DNA of 13,339 nt from Candidatus Neoanaerotignum tabaqchaliae (GCA_904420235.1 CAJFUS010000022.1:1-13339), one strand, 5' to 3'. Shown: positions 1-7,182, numbered from the stretch's first letter. The notes: a model not told the origin generated them from the sequence alone. Made by a program: numbers and translations.

Positions 1-144
1 AAGGTTAGAGCCCCCAAATACGGTATAGGCGTTGTTAAAAGCGTTAAGCCGGCGGGAGCCGATTTTGAGGTTGAGGTGTCTTTCCCGTCAAAGGGAACAA
101 AAAAGTTTATGGCCAAGCTTTCAAAGCTTATAAAAGTGGACTAA
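1..144 (+). CDS. pcrA: C-terminal end of UvrD/PcrA-type DNA helicase (5' partial)
   Basis: Frame 1 is open from the first base to a TAA at 142-144 and gives 47 residues. The pattern V-R-x-P-K-Y-G-x-G-V-V near the start, followed by F-E-V-E-V-x-F-P and a Lys-rich end, matches the small Tudor/SH3-like domain at the extreme C-terminus of PcrA/UvrD superfamily 1A helicases. In Gram-positives that domain contacts RNA polymerase. The protein is an ATP-driven 3'-5' helicase of DNA repair and replication. The helicase motifs lie upstream of this window. pcrA directly before ligA is a common Bacillota arrangement, and only 13 bases separate this stop from the preferred ligA start, so the two are probably co-transcribed. 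The fragment is short, so the family call rests on this domain and the neighbour. Confidence 0.8.
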   Translation, partial: KVRAPKYGIGVVKSVKPAGADFEVEVSFPSKGTKKFMAKLSKLIKVD

Positions 145-157
145 TGAGGTGTTTTAT

Positions 158-2113
158 ATGGAAAGAATGAAGGAGCTTATTTCCATGCTTAACGAGGCTT
201 CAAAAAAATACTATCAAGATGCCTCGCCGATTATGAGCGACTATCAGTATGACAAGCTTTACGACGAACTTTGCCGTTTAGAGAATGAAACGGGCATAGT
301 TTTGTCCTCAAGCCCTACGCAAAACGTTGGCTATACGGTTTTAAGCGGCCTTGAGAAGGTTAGACACGAGAAAAGAATGCTTTCCCTTGACAAAACAAAG
401 GATGTTGAAAAGCTCAAAAGCTGGCTTGGAAACAACGAGGGAGTGCTTTCGTGGAAGTTGGACGGCCTTACAATAGTGCTTAAATATAACGGGGGAGAGC
501 TTGTTCAGGCCGTTACACGCGGAAACGGCGAGATTGGAGAGGATATAACCCACAACGCTAAGGTGTTTAAAAACATACCGCTTAAAATTTCGTTTAAAAA
601 GGAGCTTGTTTTAAGGGGAGAGGGAGTTATATCCTACTCGGAGTTTGAGCGGATAAACAGCCAGCTTGACGACAGCGAAAAATATAAAAACCCACGAAAC
701 CTTTGCAGCGGCACCGTAAGGCAGCTTAACAGCCAAGTAGCAGCTGAAAGGGAGGTTACTTTTTACGCCTTTACCCTTGTGTCGGCGGAGGGGATTGACG
801 ACTGGAGCCTTAAAACCGACCAGCTTGATTTTTTAAGAAATCAGGGCTTTGACGTTGTTGAGAGCCGTGTTGTTACAGCCGATAATATAGAGGAAAGCGT
901 TAAATATTTTGAGAGCCGTATAGAAAAAAACGATTTTGCCTCAGACGGTCTTGTGCTTACGTTTAACAGTGTGCCATACAGCTTGTCGCTGGGGGAAACG
1001 GCAAAATTCCCGAAGGATTCCATAGCCTTTAAATGGCGGGACGAAACGGCGGAAACAATTTTAAGAAGCGTTGATTGGAGTACCTCGCGGACAGGACTTA
1101 TAAATCCCATAGCCGTTTTTGACCCGGTAGAGCTGGAAGGCACAACCGTAAACAGGGCCAGCCTTCACAATGTAAGCGTTATGGAGGAGCTTAAAATAGG
1201 CATAGGCGATAGGGTGCTGGTGTATAAGGCGAATATGATAATACCCCAGATAGCGGAAAATTTAACTAAAAGCGGGAATATTGAGATACCAAAAAGCTGT
1301 CCAGTATGCGGAGGGGAAACGGAAATAAGAAAGCTTAAGGACGGAAAGGCCCTTTATTGCACAAATCCCAACTGTCATGCCCAAAGGGTTAAGTCGCTGG
1401 CTCATTTTGTAAGCAGAGACGCCATGAACATTGAGGGCTTATCGGAAGAGACAATCAAAAAATTTGTTGACAACAATTTTATAGACAGCTATCCTGATAT
1501 ATTTGAGCTTTATAAATTTGAGGAGCAGATAAAATCCCTTGAGGGATTTGGCGAAAAGTCCTATTCAAACATCATATCCTCAATAGAGAAATCTAAAAAC
1601 GTGGGCATGGCCAATTTTATATACGCCCTGGGAATAAATAATGTGGGTTTAAGCAACGCCAAGCTGCTGTGCCGCAATTTCAACAATGATTTGGAAAAAA
1701 TAATAAGCGCCGGTGAGGAAGAACTGAGCGCCGTTGACGGCTTCGGACCGGTTATAGCCCACAGCGTAAGCAGATATTTCTCTAACGGCGAAAATCTCGG
1801 CCTTCTTAAAAAGGCCCTTGGATTTATTGTGTTTAAAAAAGAGGATATGCCGGAGGAGAGCGGCGGACTTAAGGGACTTACATTTGTTATTACAGGGGAT
1901 TTAAATAATTACGCCAACAGAAAAGAGCTTCAAAGCCAGATAGAGCTTATGGGCGGAAAGGTTACGGGGAGTGTAACATCAAAAACAAGTTTTCTTATTA
2001 ATAACGACCCATTCTCTCAGTCGTCCAAAAACAAAAAAGCCGCGGAGCTTTCTGTTCCGGTTATAACAGAGGAAGAGTTTATAAACCGCTTTATAAAACA
2101 AGGGGGAGTTTAA
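158..2113 (+). CDS. ligA: NAD-dependent DNA ligase LigA, divergent subfamily
   Basis: Seals DNA nicks using NAD+ in replication and repair. I chose ATG at 158 because GAGGTG (146-151) lies 6 bases upstream; a GTG at 149 is in frame but falls inside that site. The product is 651 residues, close to the usual 660-670. Numbering from the preferred start: adenylation lysine K100 in the K-L-D-G motif, R-G-E around 153-155, A-F-K-W around 290-293, a four-cysteine zinc finger (C381, C384, C401, C406), helix-hairpin-helix repeats about 420-545, and a C-terminal BRCT domain from about 570. Two normally invariant catalytic positions differ: S-W-K-L-D-G replaces the usual E-x-K-x-D-G, and motif IV reads D-G-L-V-L-T where a lysine is expected. 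The overall order is intact and there is no frameshift, so it is probably an active but divergent enzyme. The next gene begins at the base after the stop. Confidence 0.93.
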   Translation: MERMKELISMLNEASKKYYQDASPIMSDYQYDKLYDELCRLENETGIVLSSSPTQNVGYTVLSGLEKVRHEKRMLSLDKTKDVEKLKSWLGNNEGVLSWKLDGLTIVLKYNGGELVQAVTRGNGEIGEDITHNAKVFKNIPLKISFKKELVLRGEGVISYSEFERINSQLDDSEKYKNPRNLCSGTVRQLNSQVAAEREVTFYAFTLVSAEGIDDWSLKTDQLDFLRNQGFDVVESRVVTADNIEESVKYFESRIEKNDFASDGLVLTFNSVPYSLSLGETAKFPKDSIAFKWRDETAETILRSVDWSTSRTGLINPIAVFDPVELEGTTVNRASLHNVSVMEELKIGIGDRVLVYKANMIIPQIAENLTKSGNIEIPKSCPVCGGETEIRKLKDGKALYCTNPNCHAQRVKSLAHFVSRDAMNIEGLSEETIKKFVDNNFIDSYPDIFELYKFEEQIKSLEGFGEKSYSNIISSIEKSKNVGMANFIYALGINNVGLSNAKLLCRNFNNDLEKIISAGEEELSAVDGFGPVIAHSVSRYFSNGENLGLLKKALGFIVFKKEDMPEESGGLKGLTFVITGDLNNYANRKELQSQIELMGGKVTGSVTSKTSFLINNDPFSQSSKNKKAAELSVPVITEEEFINRFIKQGGV

Positions 2114-3187
2114 ATGAGGGCGGCAGGTCTTTCATATTTAAAAGCAGAGGATATAACCCTTAAGGGCAACAGTATTAAGCCGGATTTTGACCCTGATATT
2201 ACGGAATATGATTTTTTTGTTCAAAGCGACATATACGGCGTTAAAATTTACGCCGGAGCCGAAAAGGGCGCTGTTTTTGTAGACGGTGAGAAGTGCGTAA
2301 ATGACCAAGGCGTTTTAATTAAGCTAAGCGAGGATTATAAAGATTACGGCGTTGATTATTCAAAAACCGTTGAAGTGAAGGCCGTTTTTGATAACGGCCA
2401 AAGGGTATACAAAATAAATATAATAAGAGAGAACGCCAAAAGAATATATGACTTATTCGTCGAAAAGCTGTTTGAGGATACTGAAAACGGCGTTAAAATG
2501 CCATATCAAATTTATCTGCCTAAAAACTATGACGGCATTAAAAAATATCCTTTGGTTTTTGTTCTTCATGGAGCTGGCCAAAGGCTTCAAAGCCCTGATA
2601 TGGTTCTTAAAAGATATGAAAGCGCCACCGTTTGGGCAAAGGATTCTGAAAAGGGAATTAATGAGTGTATAGTTGTGTCTCCTCAATGCGCCGAGGCCAA
2701 CGGCATGGGCTGGACATATTTTACTTTTATTCTTGACGGCGTTGGACCTGCAAATCCATATGAGCTTACCAAATGGGGACGCTCCGCCTATAAACTGCTT
2801 CAAAAGATTAAAAATGAGTACAGCGTTGATTTGAGCAGGATATATCTTACGGGAGTGTCAATGGGCGGGTTCGGCACATTTGAGCTGGCCATAGAACATC
2901 CAGACGAGTTTGCAGCCATAGCGCCTATATGCGGGGGAGCTGACCCGGAAAGAGCGGAGGCCCTTAAAAGCACGCCTGTTTGGCTTTTTCACGCCGCTGA
3001 CGACCCTGTTGTTGATTATAAAAAGTGGGCCGTTCCAACAATTAACGCCCTTGATAAAGCCCAAGTGAAATATAATAAAACCATATATAAGGCTGGAGAC
3101 GTGTTTTATCCCAACGGCCATTTTTCTTGGACAGCGGCTTACGCCGATGAAAAAATGAGAAATTGGCTTTTCAGCAATACAAAATAA
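2114..3187 (+). CDS. Alpha/beta-hydrolase esterase with N-terminal cadherin-like domain
   Basis: A 357-residue predicted serine hydrolase; the substrate is unknown. Residues about 12-105 resemble the cadherin-like beta-sandwich domain (start L-K-G-N-S-I, end Y-K-I-N-I-I-R). Residues about 113-355 are an alpha/beta-hydrolase of the poly-hydroxybutyrate-depolymerase or feruloyl-esterase type: oxyanion motif H-G-A-G at 152-155, nucleophile elbow G-V-S-M-G-G with Ser249, acid Asp296 or Asp297 in A-A-D-D-P, and His336 in N-G-H-F-S-W. The ATG directly follows the ligA stop, and a G-rich site (GGGGGAG, 2102-2108) sits at proper distance inside ligA. The N-terminus is not a signal peptide, so the protein is predicted cytoplasmic, although relatives with this layout are often secreted. 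It is translationally coupled to ligA. A role in DNA metabolism is not implied. Alternative names would be dienelactone hydrolase-like or prolyl oligopeptidase family. Confidence 0.8.
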   Translation: MRAAGLSYLKAEDITLKGNSIKPDFDPDITEYDFFVQSDIYGVKIYAGAEKGAVFVDGEKCVNDQGVLIKLSEDYKDYGVDYSKTVEVKAVFDNGQRVYKINIIRENAKRIYDLFVEKLFEDTENGVKMPYQIYLPKNYDGIKKYPLVFVLHGAGQRLQSPDMVLKRYESATVWAKDSEKGINECIVVSPQCAEANGMGWTYFTFILDGVGPANPYELTKWGRSAYKLLQKIKNEYSVDLSRIYLTGVSMGGFGTFELAIEHPDEFAAIAPICGGADPERAEALKSTPVWLFHAADDPVVDYKKWAVPTINALDKAQVKYNKTIYKAGDVFYPNGHFSWTAAYADEKMRNWLFSNTK

Positions 3188-3230
3188 ACAAAGACTTTTA
3201 ATCGATAATGAAAATCAGAGAATAAAAATG

Positions 3231-3261
3231 GCCTTGTGCTTTATTGCACGCGGCAATTTTT
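3231..3261 (+). terminator. Candidate terminator of pcrA-ligA-esterase operon
   Basis: Arms 3231-3239 and 3246-3254 pair at 8 of 9 positions (one T-C mismatch, one G-T wobble), with a 6-base loop. AATTTTT follows. It lies 43 bases after the esterase stop. The mismatch and the AA before the T run make it weaker than the hairpin at 3347. Confidence 0.5.
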
Positions 3262-3346
3262 GAGAGGTTTTATAAATTTATAATAGTAAGCTGATTATTG
3301 ATGTTTAATGGTGAGGCATTAATAATTGTTTTCGGTTTAAATATAT

Positions 3347-3379
3347 AAAAAGCGTTCCTTTTTAAGGAACGCTTTTTTA
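3347..3379. terminator. Bidirectional intrinsic terminator
   Basis: A 14-bp perfect hairpin, AAAAAGCGTTCCTT at 3347-3360 and its complement at 3364-3377, with a 3-base loop. It has T-rich flanks on both strands. It lies between converging genes (esterase on plus, DUF2325 on minus), so it can end transcription from both sides. Confidence 0.85.
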
Positions 3380-3482
3380 AGCGGCGTCGTTAAATAAACT
3401 TGTGGCATTGGTTTGGAAGGGGTCAAAGAGTCTGTTTTTATAAAGAGTTTTATCGCCTGTTTCATGACGCCGCGTCAGGCCG

Positions 3483-3764
3483 CTATTTACAATATTCGGA
3501 AAGTATGTTATGAAGGGCCGCCGATGAGCTGGTGTGGCTTCTGGCTACCGTTATGTCATATTTTTTGGCCGTTTGAACCGCGCTTTTAACCATTATGTGA
3601 GAAACGGTGTTTGTGAAAAGCACAATTAAATCCGGATTGCCTATGTGGGATTTAAAATTTCCCGGAAGCTGTGTGAACACTTTCGCCTTGCAGTTGTATT
3701 TGTGGCAAACGTCCATATACTGACGGGCCATTCTGTCGTTTCCGCCTACTATAACTACGCTCAT
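3483..3764 (-). CDS. DUF2325 family protein, divergent to feoAAB
   Basis: A 93-residue protein matching the DUF2325 family: N-terminal beta strand and glycine turn (S-V-V-I-V-G-G-N-D), a central strand (P-D-L-I-V-L-F-T-N), and the C-terminal signature R-S-H-T-S-S-S-A-A-L. The start is the ATG at 3764, which has AGGAGG (3771-3776 on this strand) 6 bases upstream; a longer frame opening at 3785 would bury that site inside the gene. The function is not known. The fold prediction is a small Rossmann-like domain. As far as I recall, members occur beside feo genes in anaerobic Bacillota, and here the gene shares a regulatory region with feoA, with its own copy of the same palindrome. I infer an iron-linked role. 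No cysteine pair or heme motif identifies a cofactor; Cys is present in the central and C-terminal parts. Confidence 0.85.
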   Translation of the reverse strand: MSVVIVGGNDRMARQYMDVCHKYNCKAKVFTQLPGNFKSHIGNPDLIVLFTNTVSHIMVKSAVQTAKKYDITVARSHTSSSAALHNILSEYCK

Positions 3765-3825
3765 GTAATACCTCCTTGTGTGCAACTATATGTATAACGA
3801 TAAAGAATATTATATTTAACTTTAA

Positions 3826-3839
3826 TTAGCTATTGCTAA
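3826..3839. promoter_or_regulatory. Operator-like palindrome, copy 1 (DUF2325 side)
   Basis: TTAGCTATTGCTAA: perfect 5-bp arms TTAGC/GCTAA around 4 bases. It starts 9 bases beyond the -10 box of the minus-strand promoter, about +3 to +16 of that transcript. The same TTAG-N6-CTAA pattern recurs at 3974 and 4489. The placement fits a repressor. The likely regulator is a metal-responsive DtxR/IdeR-like or Fur-like protein, by inference from the genes controlled. Confidence 0.6.
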
Positions 3840-3848
3840 CTTAGATTG

Positions 3849-3877
3849 ATAATATCACAGCAAGTTAACTATGTCAA
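3849..3877 (-). promoter_or_regulatory. Promoter of DUF2325 gene
   Basis: Read on the minus strand: -35 TTGACA (3877-3872), a 17-base spacer, and -10 TATTAT (3854-3849). This is a near-consensus housekeeping sigma promoter. The start site should fall near 3842, just before palindrome copy 1. Confidence 0.7.
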
Positions 3878-3936
3878 TAAAAAGTTAATAAATAACATTA
3901 AAAATTAACTATAATTAATTTATATTAGTTTATGTA

Positions 3937-3965
3937 TTGACAAATTTTACACTCAATGATAAACT
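3937..3965 (+). promoter_or_regulatory. Promoter of feoA1-feoA2-feoB
   Basis: -35 TTGACA (3937-3942), 17-base spacer, -10 TAAACT (3960-3965, 4 of 6 to consensus). The start site is expected near 3972, immediately before palindrome copy 2, which mirrors the arrangement on the minus strand. Confidence 0.65.
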
Positions 3966-3973
3966 ATCAGTTG

Positions 3974-3987
3974 TTAGCAAAGACTAA
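3974..3987. promoter_or_regulatory. Operator-like palindrome, copy 2 (feoA side)
   Basis: TTAGCAAAGACTAA shares TTAG-N6-CTAA with copies 1 and 3. It begins 8 bases after the feoA -10 box, so a bound protein would block the transcription start. Confidence 0.6.
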
Positions 3988-4029
3988 TTTAATTTTTGTA
4001 CGTTATTTATTTTAAAGGAGCTGGATTTT

Positions 4030-4239
4030 ATGCCTTTAACAATGGCTAAAATAGGAGAAATTAATATCATCAAGCGTATAGGCGGAAGAGAAGACACAAG
4101 ACGCTTTTTATATAACCTTGGTTTTGTGGAAGGCGGCGAGATTTGTGTTGTAACATCTATTGGAGGAAACGTTATAGTTGATATTAAAGGCTCAAGGGTG
4201 GCTGTAAGCCGCGAAATGGCTCTTAAAATTATAATTTAA
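4030..4239 (+). CDS. feoA: FeoA family ferrous-iron transport protein (first copy)
   Basis: A 69-residue cytoplasmic SH3-like protein. The pattern G-x-x-x-x-I-x-x-I-x-G, then R-R-F-L-Y-N-L-G-F-V-E-G, then V-A-V-S-R-E-M-A is the standard FeoA layout: the R-x-L-x-x-L-G-x-x-x-G turn and a C-terminal small strand plus helix. FeoA partners FeoB and is thought to modulate its GTPase or assembly. AAAGGAG (4014-4020) lies 9 bases before the ATG. It is first in the operon, 14 bases ahead of the second FeoA. The two copies differ a lot in sequence, so they are old paralogues rather than a recent duplication. Two separate FeoAs before FeoB are common in Clostridia. Confidence 0.93.
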   Translation: MPLTMAKIGEINIIKRIGGREDTRRFLYNLGFVEGGEICVVTSIGGNVIVDIKGSRVAVSREMALKIII

Positions 4240-4253
4240 ACGGGGGATTTATT

Positions 4254-4472
4254 ATGACTCTTAAAGAAACACCGGTAGGAAGCAAAGTTAAAGTATTAAA
4301 AATAGAAGGACAGGGCGCCGTTAAAAGAAGAATAATGGACATGGGAATAACAAAAGGCGTTGAGGTTCTTGTTACAAAGGTGGCTCCTCTTGGCGACCCC
4401 ATAGAGGTTAACGTAAGGGGATACCAGCTTTCAATAAGGAAGGCTGACGCCCAGATGATTGCAGTGGAGTAA
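4254..4472 (+). CDS. feoA: FeoA family ferrous-iron transport protein (second copy)
   Basis: A 72-residue SH3-like FeoA domain: G-S-K-V-K-V-L-K-I-E-G near the start, then R-R-I-M-D-M-G-I-T-K-G, P-L-G-D-P-I at 46-51 and the terminal R-G-Y-Q-L-S-I-R-K segment. It is closer to the canonical FeoA consensus than the first copy, notably in the G-D-P-I turn. GGGGGA lies at correct spacing before the ATG. The two FeoAs may occupy different positions on FeoB or form a heteromer; this is inference. The 90 bases to feoB hold a third copy of the palindrome, so feoB may be separately controlled. Confidence 0.93.
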   Translation: MTLKETPVGSKVKVLKIEGQGAVKRRIMDMGITKGVEVLVTKVAPLGDPIEVNVRGYQLSIRKADAQMIAVE

Positions 4473-4485
4473 TTTTTTTAACATT

Positions 4486-4505
4486 ATATTAGCTTTAACT
4501 AATAT
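4486..4505. promoter_or_regulatory. Operator-like palindrome, copy 3 (feoA2-feoB gap)
   Basis: ATATTAG-CTTTAA-CTAATAT: 7-bp perfect arms that contain the core TTAGCTTTAACTAA (4489-4502). It sits 13 bases after the feoA2 stop and 57 before feoB. A weak possible promoter overlaps it (TTGCAG 4459-4464, 17 bases, CATTAT 4482-4487), so copy 3 may control a second feoB start or act as a transcription roadblock. Confidence 0.55.
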
Positions 4506-4562
4506 AAATTGCTTTTATATTAAATAAGTTATCATTTATTTACTATCTAAGGGGGAACAACC

Positions 4563-6989
4563 ATGATTAAAATAGCGCTGGCGGGAAATCCCAACTGCGG
4601 AAAAACAACGCTTTTCAACGCGCTTACGGGTTCCAACCAATTTGTTGGAAACTGGCCCGGGGTTACCGTTGAAAAAAAGGAAGGAAGGTTTAAGGGAAAT
4701 AAGGAGGCCGCTATTGTGGACCTTCCTGGCATATACTCTCTTTCGCCATACACTCTTGAGGAGGTTGTGGCCAGAAACTATCTTATATCGGAAAAGCCTG
4801 ACGCCATATTAAACATAATAGACGGAACAAACCTTGAGAGAAATCTTTATCTTACAACACAGCTTACGGAACTTGGAATACCGGTTGTTATAGCTGTTAA
4901 CATGATGGACATTGTGCGCAAAAACGGCGATGTTATAAATGTTGACGCCTTAAGCAAGGAAACCGGCTGCAAAGTTATTGAGATTTCGGCCTTAAAGGGC
5001 GAGAATGTTATGGAGGCCGCAAACGCTGCCGTAAAATGCGCTCTGTCGAAGGAGGCTGCGGAGCCTAAGCATACATTCAACAGCAACGTTGAGGCGGCCC
5101 TTGGAGAAATTGAGGATAAAATTGGCTCCAGCGTAGGACCGGAGCAGAAAAGGTTTTTTGCCGTTAAGCTTTTTGAGAGGGACAGCAGAATTAAGGATAT
5201 GCTTAAAAATCCTCCCAATGTTGAAAATATTATTAAGAAAATTGAGGAGGAAATGGACGACGACAGCGAGAGCATAATAACAAATGAGCGCTATGTATAC
5301 ATATCGTCAATAATAGAGAAATGCTTTAAGAAAAACAGCAAGGAGCAGCTTACAATATCAGATAAGATAGACAGGATTGTTACAAACCGAATTTTGGCAC
5401 TTCCCATATTTGCCGTTGTAATGTTTATTGTTTATTATATATCCGTAACAACTGTTGGAACAATAGCCACCGACTGGGCCAACGACGGAGTGTTTGGAGA
5501 CGGCTGGCACCTGTTTGGAATAGGAACAGCCGAGTATACAGAGCTTTCCGACGAGTACAGTGTTGCCTCAACTGAAGCCGACGCCTTTATAGAAGCCGCG
5601 GCGGCAGCAGGACTTGACCCCGAGAGCGATACATTTGCCGAGGAGGCTCAGGCAGCCGGAATTGTTGGCGAAGCCGTATTCTATGACGACGAGGGAAATG
5701 TGGAGGAAACAGTTCCTGTTGATTACACTTTATATTCTGAGGTATCACAAGTAGAGGAGCCGGACCCGGCAAATTATGGAATTTGGATTCCCGGAATACC
5801 TGTTTTAATTGAAAACGCTCTTACGGCCATAAACTGCAACGCCGTTCTTCAAGACCTTATACTTAACGGCATTGTGGCAGGTGTTGGCGCGGTTTTAGGC
5901 TTTGTGCCTCAAATGCTTGTGCTTTTCATACTCCTCGCTATCCTTGAAGCCTGTGGATATATGGCAAGAATAGCGTTTATAATGGACAGAATTTTCAGAA
6001 AATTCGGTCTTTCCGGAAAATCCTTTATACCTATGCTTATAGGTTCCGGCTGCGGAGTTCCAGGCGTTATGGCCTCCCGCACCATTGAAAGCGACAGAGA
6101 CAGAAAAATGACTATTATGACAACAACATTTGTTCCATGCGGCGCCAAACTGCCTATTATAGCCCTTATATCAGGTGCACTTTTCGGCGGAGCCTGGTGG
6201 GTTGCCCCAAGCGCCTACTTTGTTGGCATAGCGGCCATTATATGCTCTGGAATTATACTTAAGAAAACAAAATTATTCGCCGGCGACCCTGCCCCGTTTG
6301 TAATGGAGCTTCCGGCATATCACATGCCTACTGTGGGCAACGTTTTAAGAAGCATGTGGGAAAGAGGATGGTCCTTTATTAAAAAGGCCGGAACAATTAT
6401 ACTTCTTTCAACAATAGTTATCTGGTTTACCTCAAGCTTTGGCTTTACGGACGGAACTTTCGGCTACGCCGATATGGAAAACAGCATACTTGCTTACATT
6501 GGAAACGCCGTATGCATTATATTCGCGCCTCTTGGCTGGGGCGATTGGAGAGCCGCCGTTGCCGCTGTTATGGGCCTTGTGGCCAAGGAAAACGTTGTTG
6601 GCACATTTGGAATACTTTACGGCGGATTTGAGGAAGTTGCCGAAAACGGCTGGGAAGTATGGGCAAACCTTCAGGCTGCCTACACGCCTGTTGCCGGTTA
6701 CTCATTCCTTGTGTTCAACCTTCTTTGCGCTCCGTGCTTTGCCGCTATGGGCGCAATTAAAAGAGAAATGAACAACACCAAATGGTTCCTTACGGCCATA
6801 GGCTATCAAACGCTTCTTGGATACTGCACGGCTCTTGTTGTATATCAAATTGGAACATTAATAACAACAGGCGCTTTCGGAATTGGAACAGTTGTCGCTT
6901 TTGTTCTTATAGTTATATTCTTCTACCTTCTTTTCAGAAGATATAAAGAAAGCACAACTTTTGAGGTTAATATTCCGGCAAAGATATGA
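4563..6989 (+). CDS. feoB: FeoB ferrous-iron transporter with acidic extracellular insert
   Basis: Main membrane permease for Fe2+ uptake, 808 residues. The N-terminal G domain shows G-N-P-N-C-G-K-T (8-15), T35 in the W-P-G-V-T-V-E switch, D-L-P-G (53-56), N-M-M-D (113-116) and S-A-L-K-G (142-146). A helical linker follows to about 270. The first membrane helix is about 278-298 and the others run from about 410 to 790. Conserved core motifs are present: C-G-Y-M-A-R-I-A-F (464-472, Cys464), G-C-G-V-P-G-V-M (496-503), P-C-G-A-K-L-P (525-531) and a second Cys-containing gate around 722-725. The unusual part is about 321-405, between the first and second helices: an insert with some 23 Asp/Glu and no Lys or Arg, predicted on the outside. 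This makes the protein longer than the more usual roughly 660-770. AGGGGG precedes the ATG. Confidence 0.96.
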   Translation: MIKIALAGNPNCGKTTLFNALTGSNQFVGNWPGVTVEKKEGRFKGNKEAAIVDLPGIYSLSPYTLEEVVARNYLISEKPDAILNIIDGTNLERNLYLTTQLTELGIPVVIAVNMMDIVRKNGDVINVDALSKETGCKVIEISALKGENVMEAANAAVKCALSKEAAEPKHTFNSNVEAALGEIEDKIGSSVGPEQKRFFAVKLFERDSRIKDMLKNPPNVENIIKKIEEEMDDDSESIITNERYVYISSIIEKCFKKNSKEQLTISDKIDRIVTNRILALPIFAVVMFIVYYISVTTVGTIATDWANDGVFGDGWHLFGIGTAEYTELSDEYSVASTEADAFIEAAAAAGLDPESDTFAEEAQAAGIVGEAVFYDDEGNVEETVPVDYTLYSEVSQVEEPDPANYGIWIPGIPVLIENALTAINCNAVLQDLILNGIVAGVGAVLGFVPQMLVLFILLAILEACGYMARIAFIMDRIFRKFGLSGKSFIPMLIGSGCGVPGVMASRTIESDRDRKMTIMTTTFVPCGAKLPIIALISGALFGGAWWVAPSAYFVGIAAIICSGIILKKTKLFAGDPAPFVMELPAYHMPTVGNVLRSMWERGWSFIKKAGTIILLSTIVIWFTSSFGFTDGTFGYADMENSILAYIGNAVCIIFAPLGWGDWRAAVAAVMGLVAKENVVGTFGILYGGFEEVAENGWEVWANLQAAYTPVAGYSFLVFNLLCAPCFAAMGAIKREMNNTKWFLTAIGYQTLLGYCTALVVYQIGTLITTGAFGIGTVVAFVLIVIFFYLLFRRYKESTTFEVNIPAKI

Positions 6990-7013
6990 TTTTAATGAAA
7001 TAGGGTGATTTGT

Positions 7014-7166
7014 ATGGGAACTGTTGTGGTTGCAATAATTGTTATAGCCATAGTGGCCCTTGCCGCAAGGTCTGTGTATAAGGACAAAAAAAGCGGCAAG
7101 TCTTGCTCCAGCTGCGGAGGCGGCTGCGGCGGCTGCTCAATGTGCCATACAGAGATTAAAAAATAA
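7014..7166 (+). CDS. FeoB-associated Cys-rich membrane protein
   Basis: A 50-residue peptide 24 bases after feoB. Residues 2-18 are one hydrophobic helix (V-V-V-A-I-I-V-I-A-I-V). A basic stretch follows (Y-K-D-K-K-S-G-K), then a Cys/Gly cluster with cysteines at 31, 34, 38, 41 and 44 (C-S-S-C-G-G-G-C-G-G-C-S-M-C). This matches the small FeoB-associated Cys-rich membrane family found downstream of feoB in many Clostridia. The proposed role is to receive Fe2+ or assist FeoB at the inner membrane face; this is unproven. AGGGTGA (7002-7008) is the ribosome site. It is the last gene of the operon, followed by a terminator. Confidence 0.9.
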   Translation: MGTVVVAIIVIAIVALAARSVYKDKKSGKSCSSCGGGCGGCSMCHTEIKK

Positions 7167-7182
7167 ATAAAACCGTTTAAAC

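Noticed and set aside
149..157. GTG at 149 as the ligA start
   Set aside because: It would lie inside GAGGTG, the obvious ribosome site for the ATG at 158, and no alternative site precedes it.
3785..4029. Fur box in the feo control region
   Set aside because: GATAAT-like stretches occur in this AT-rich region, but I find no convincing 19-bp GATAATGATAATCATTATC-type site; the TTAG/CTAA palindromes explain the layout better.
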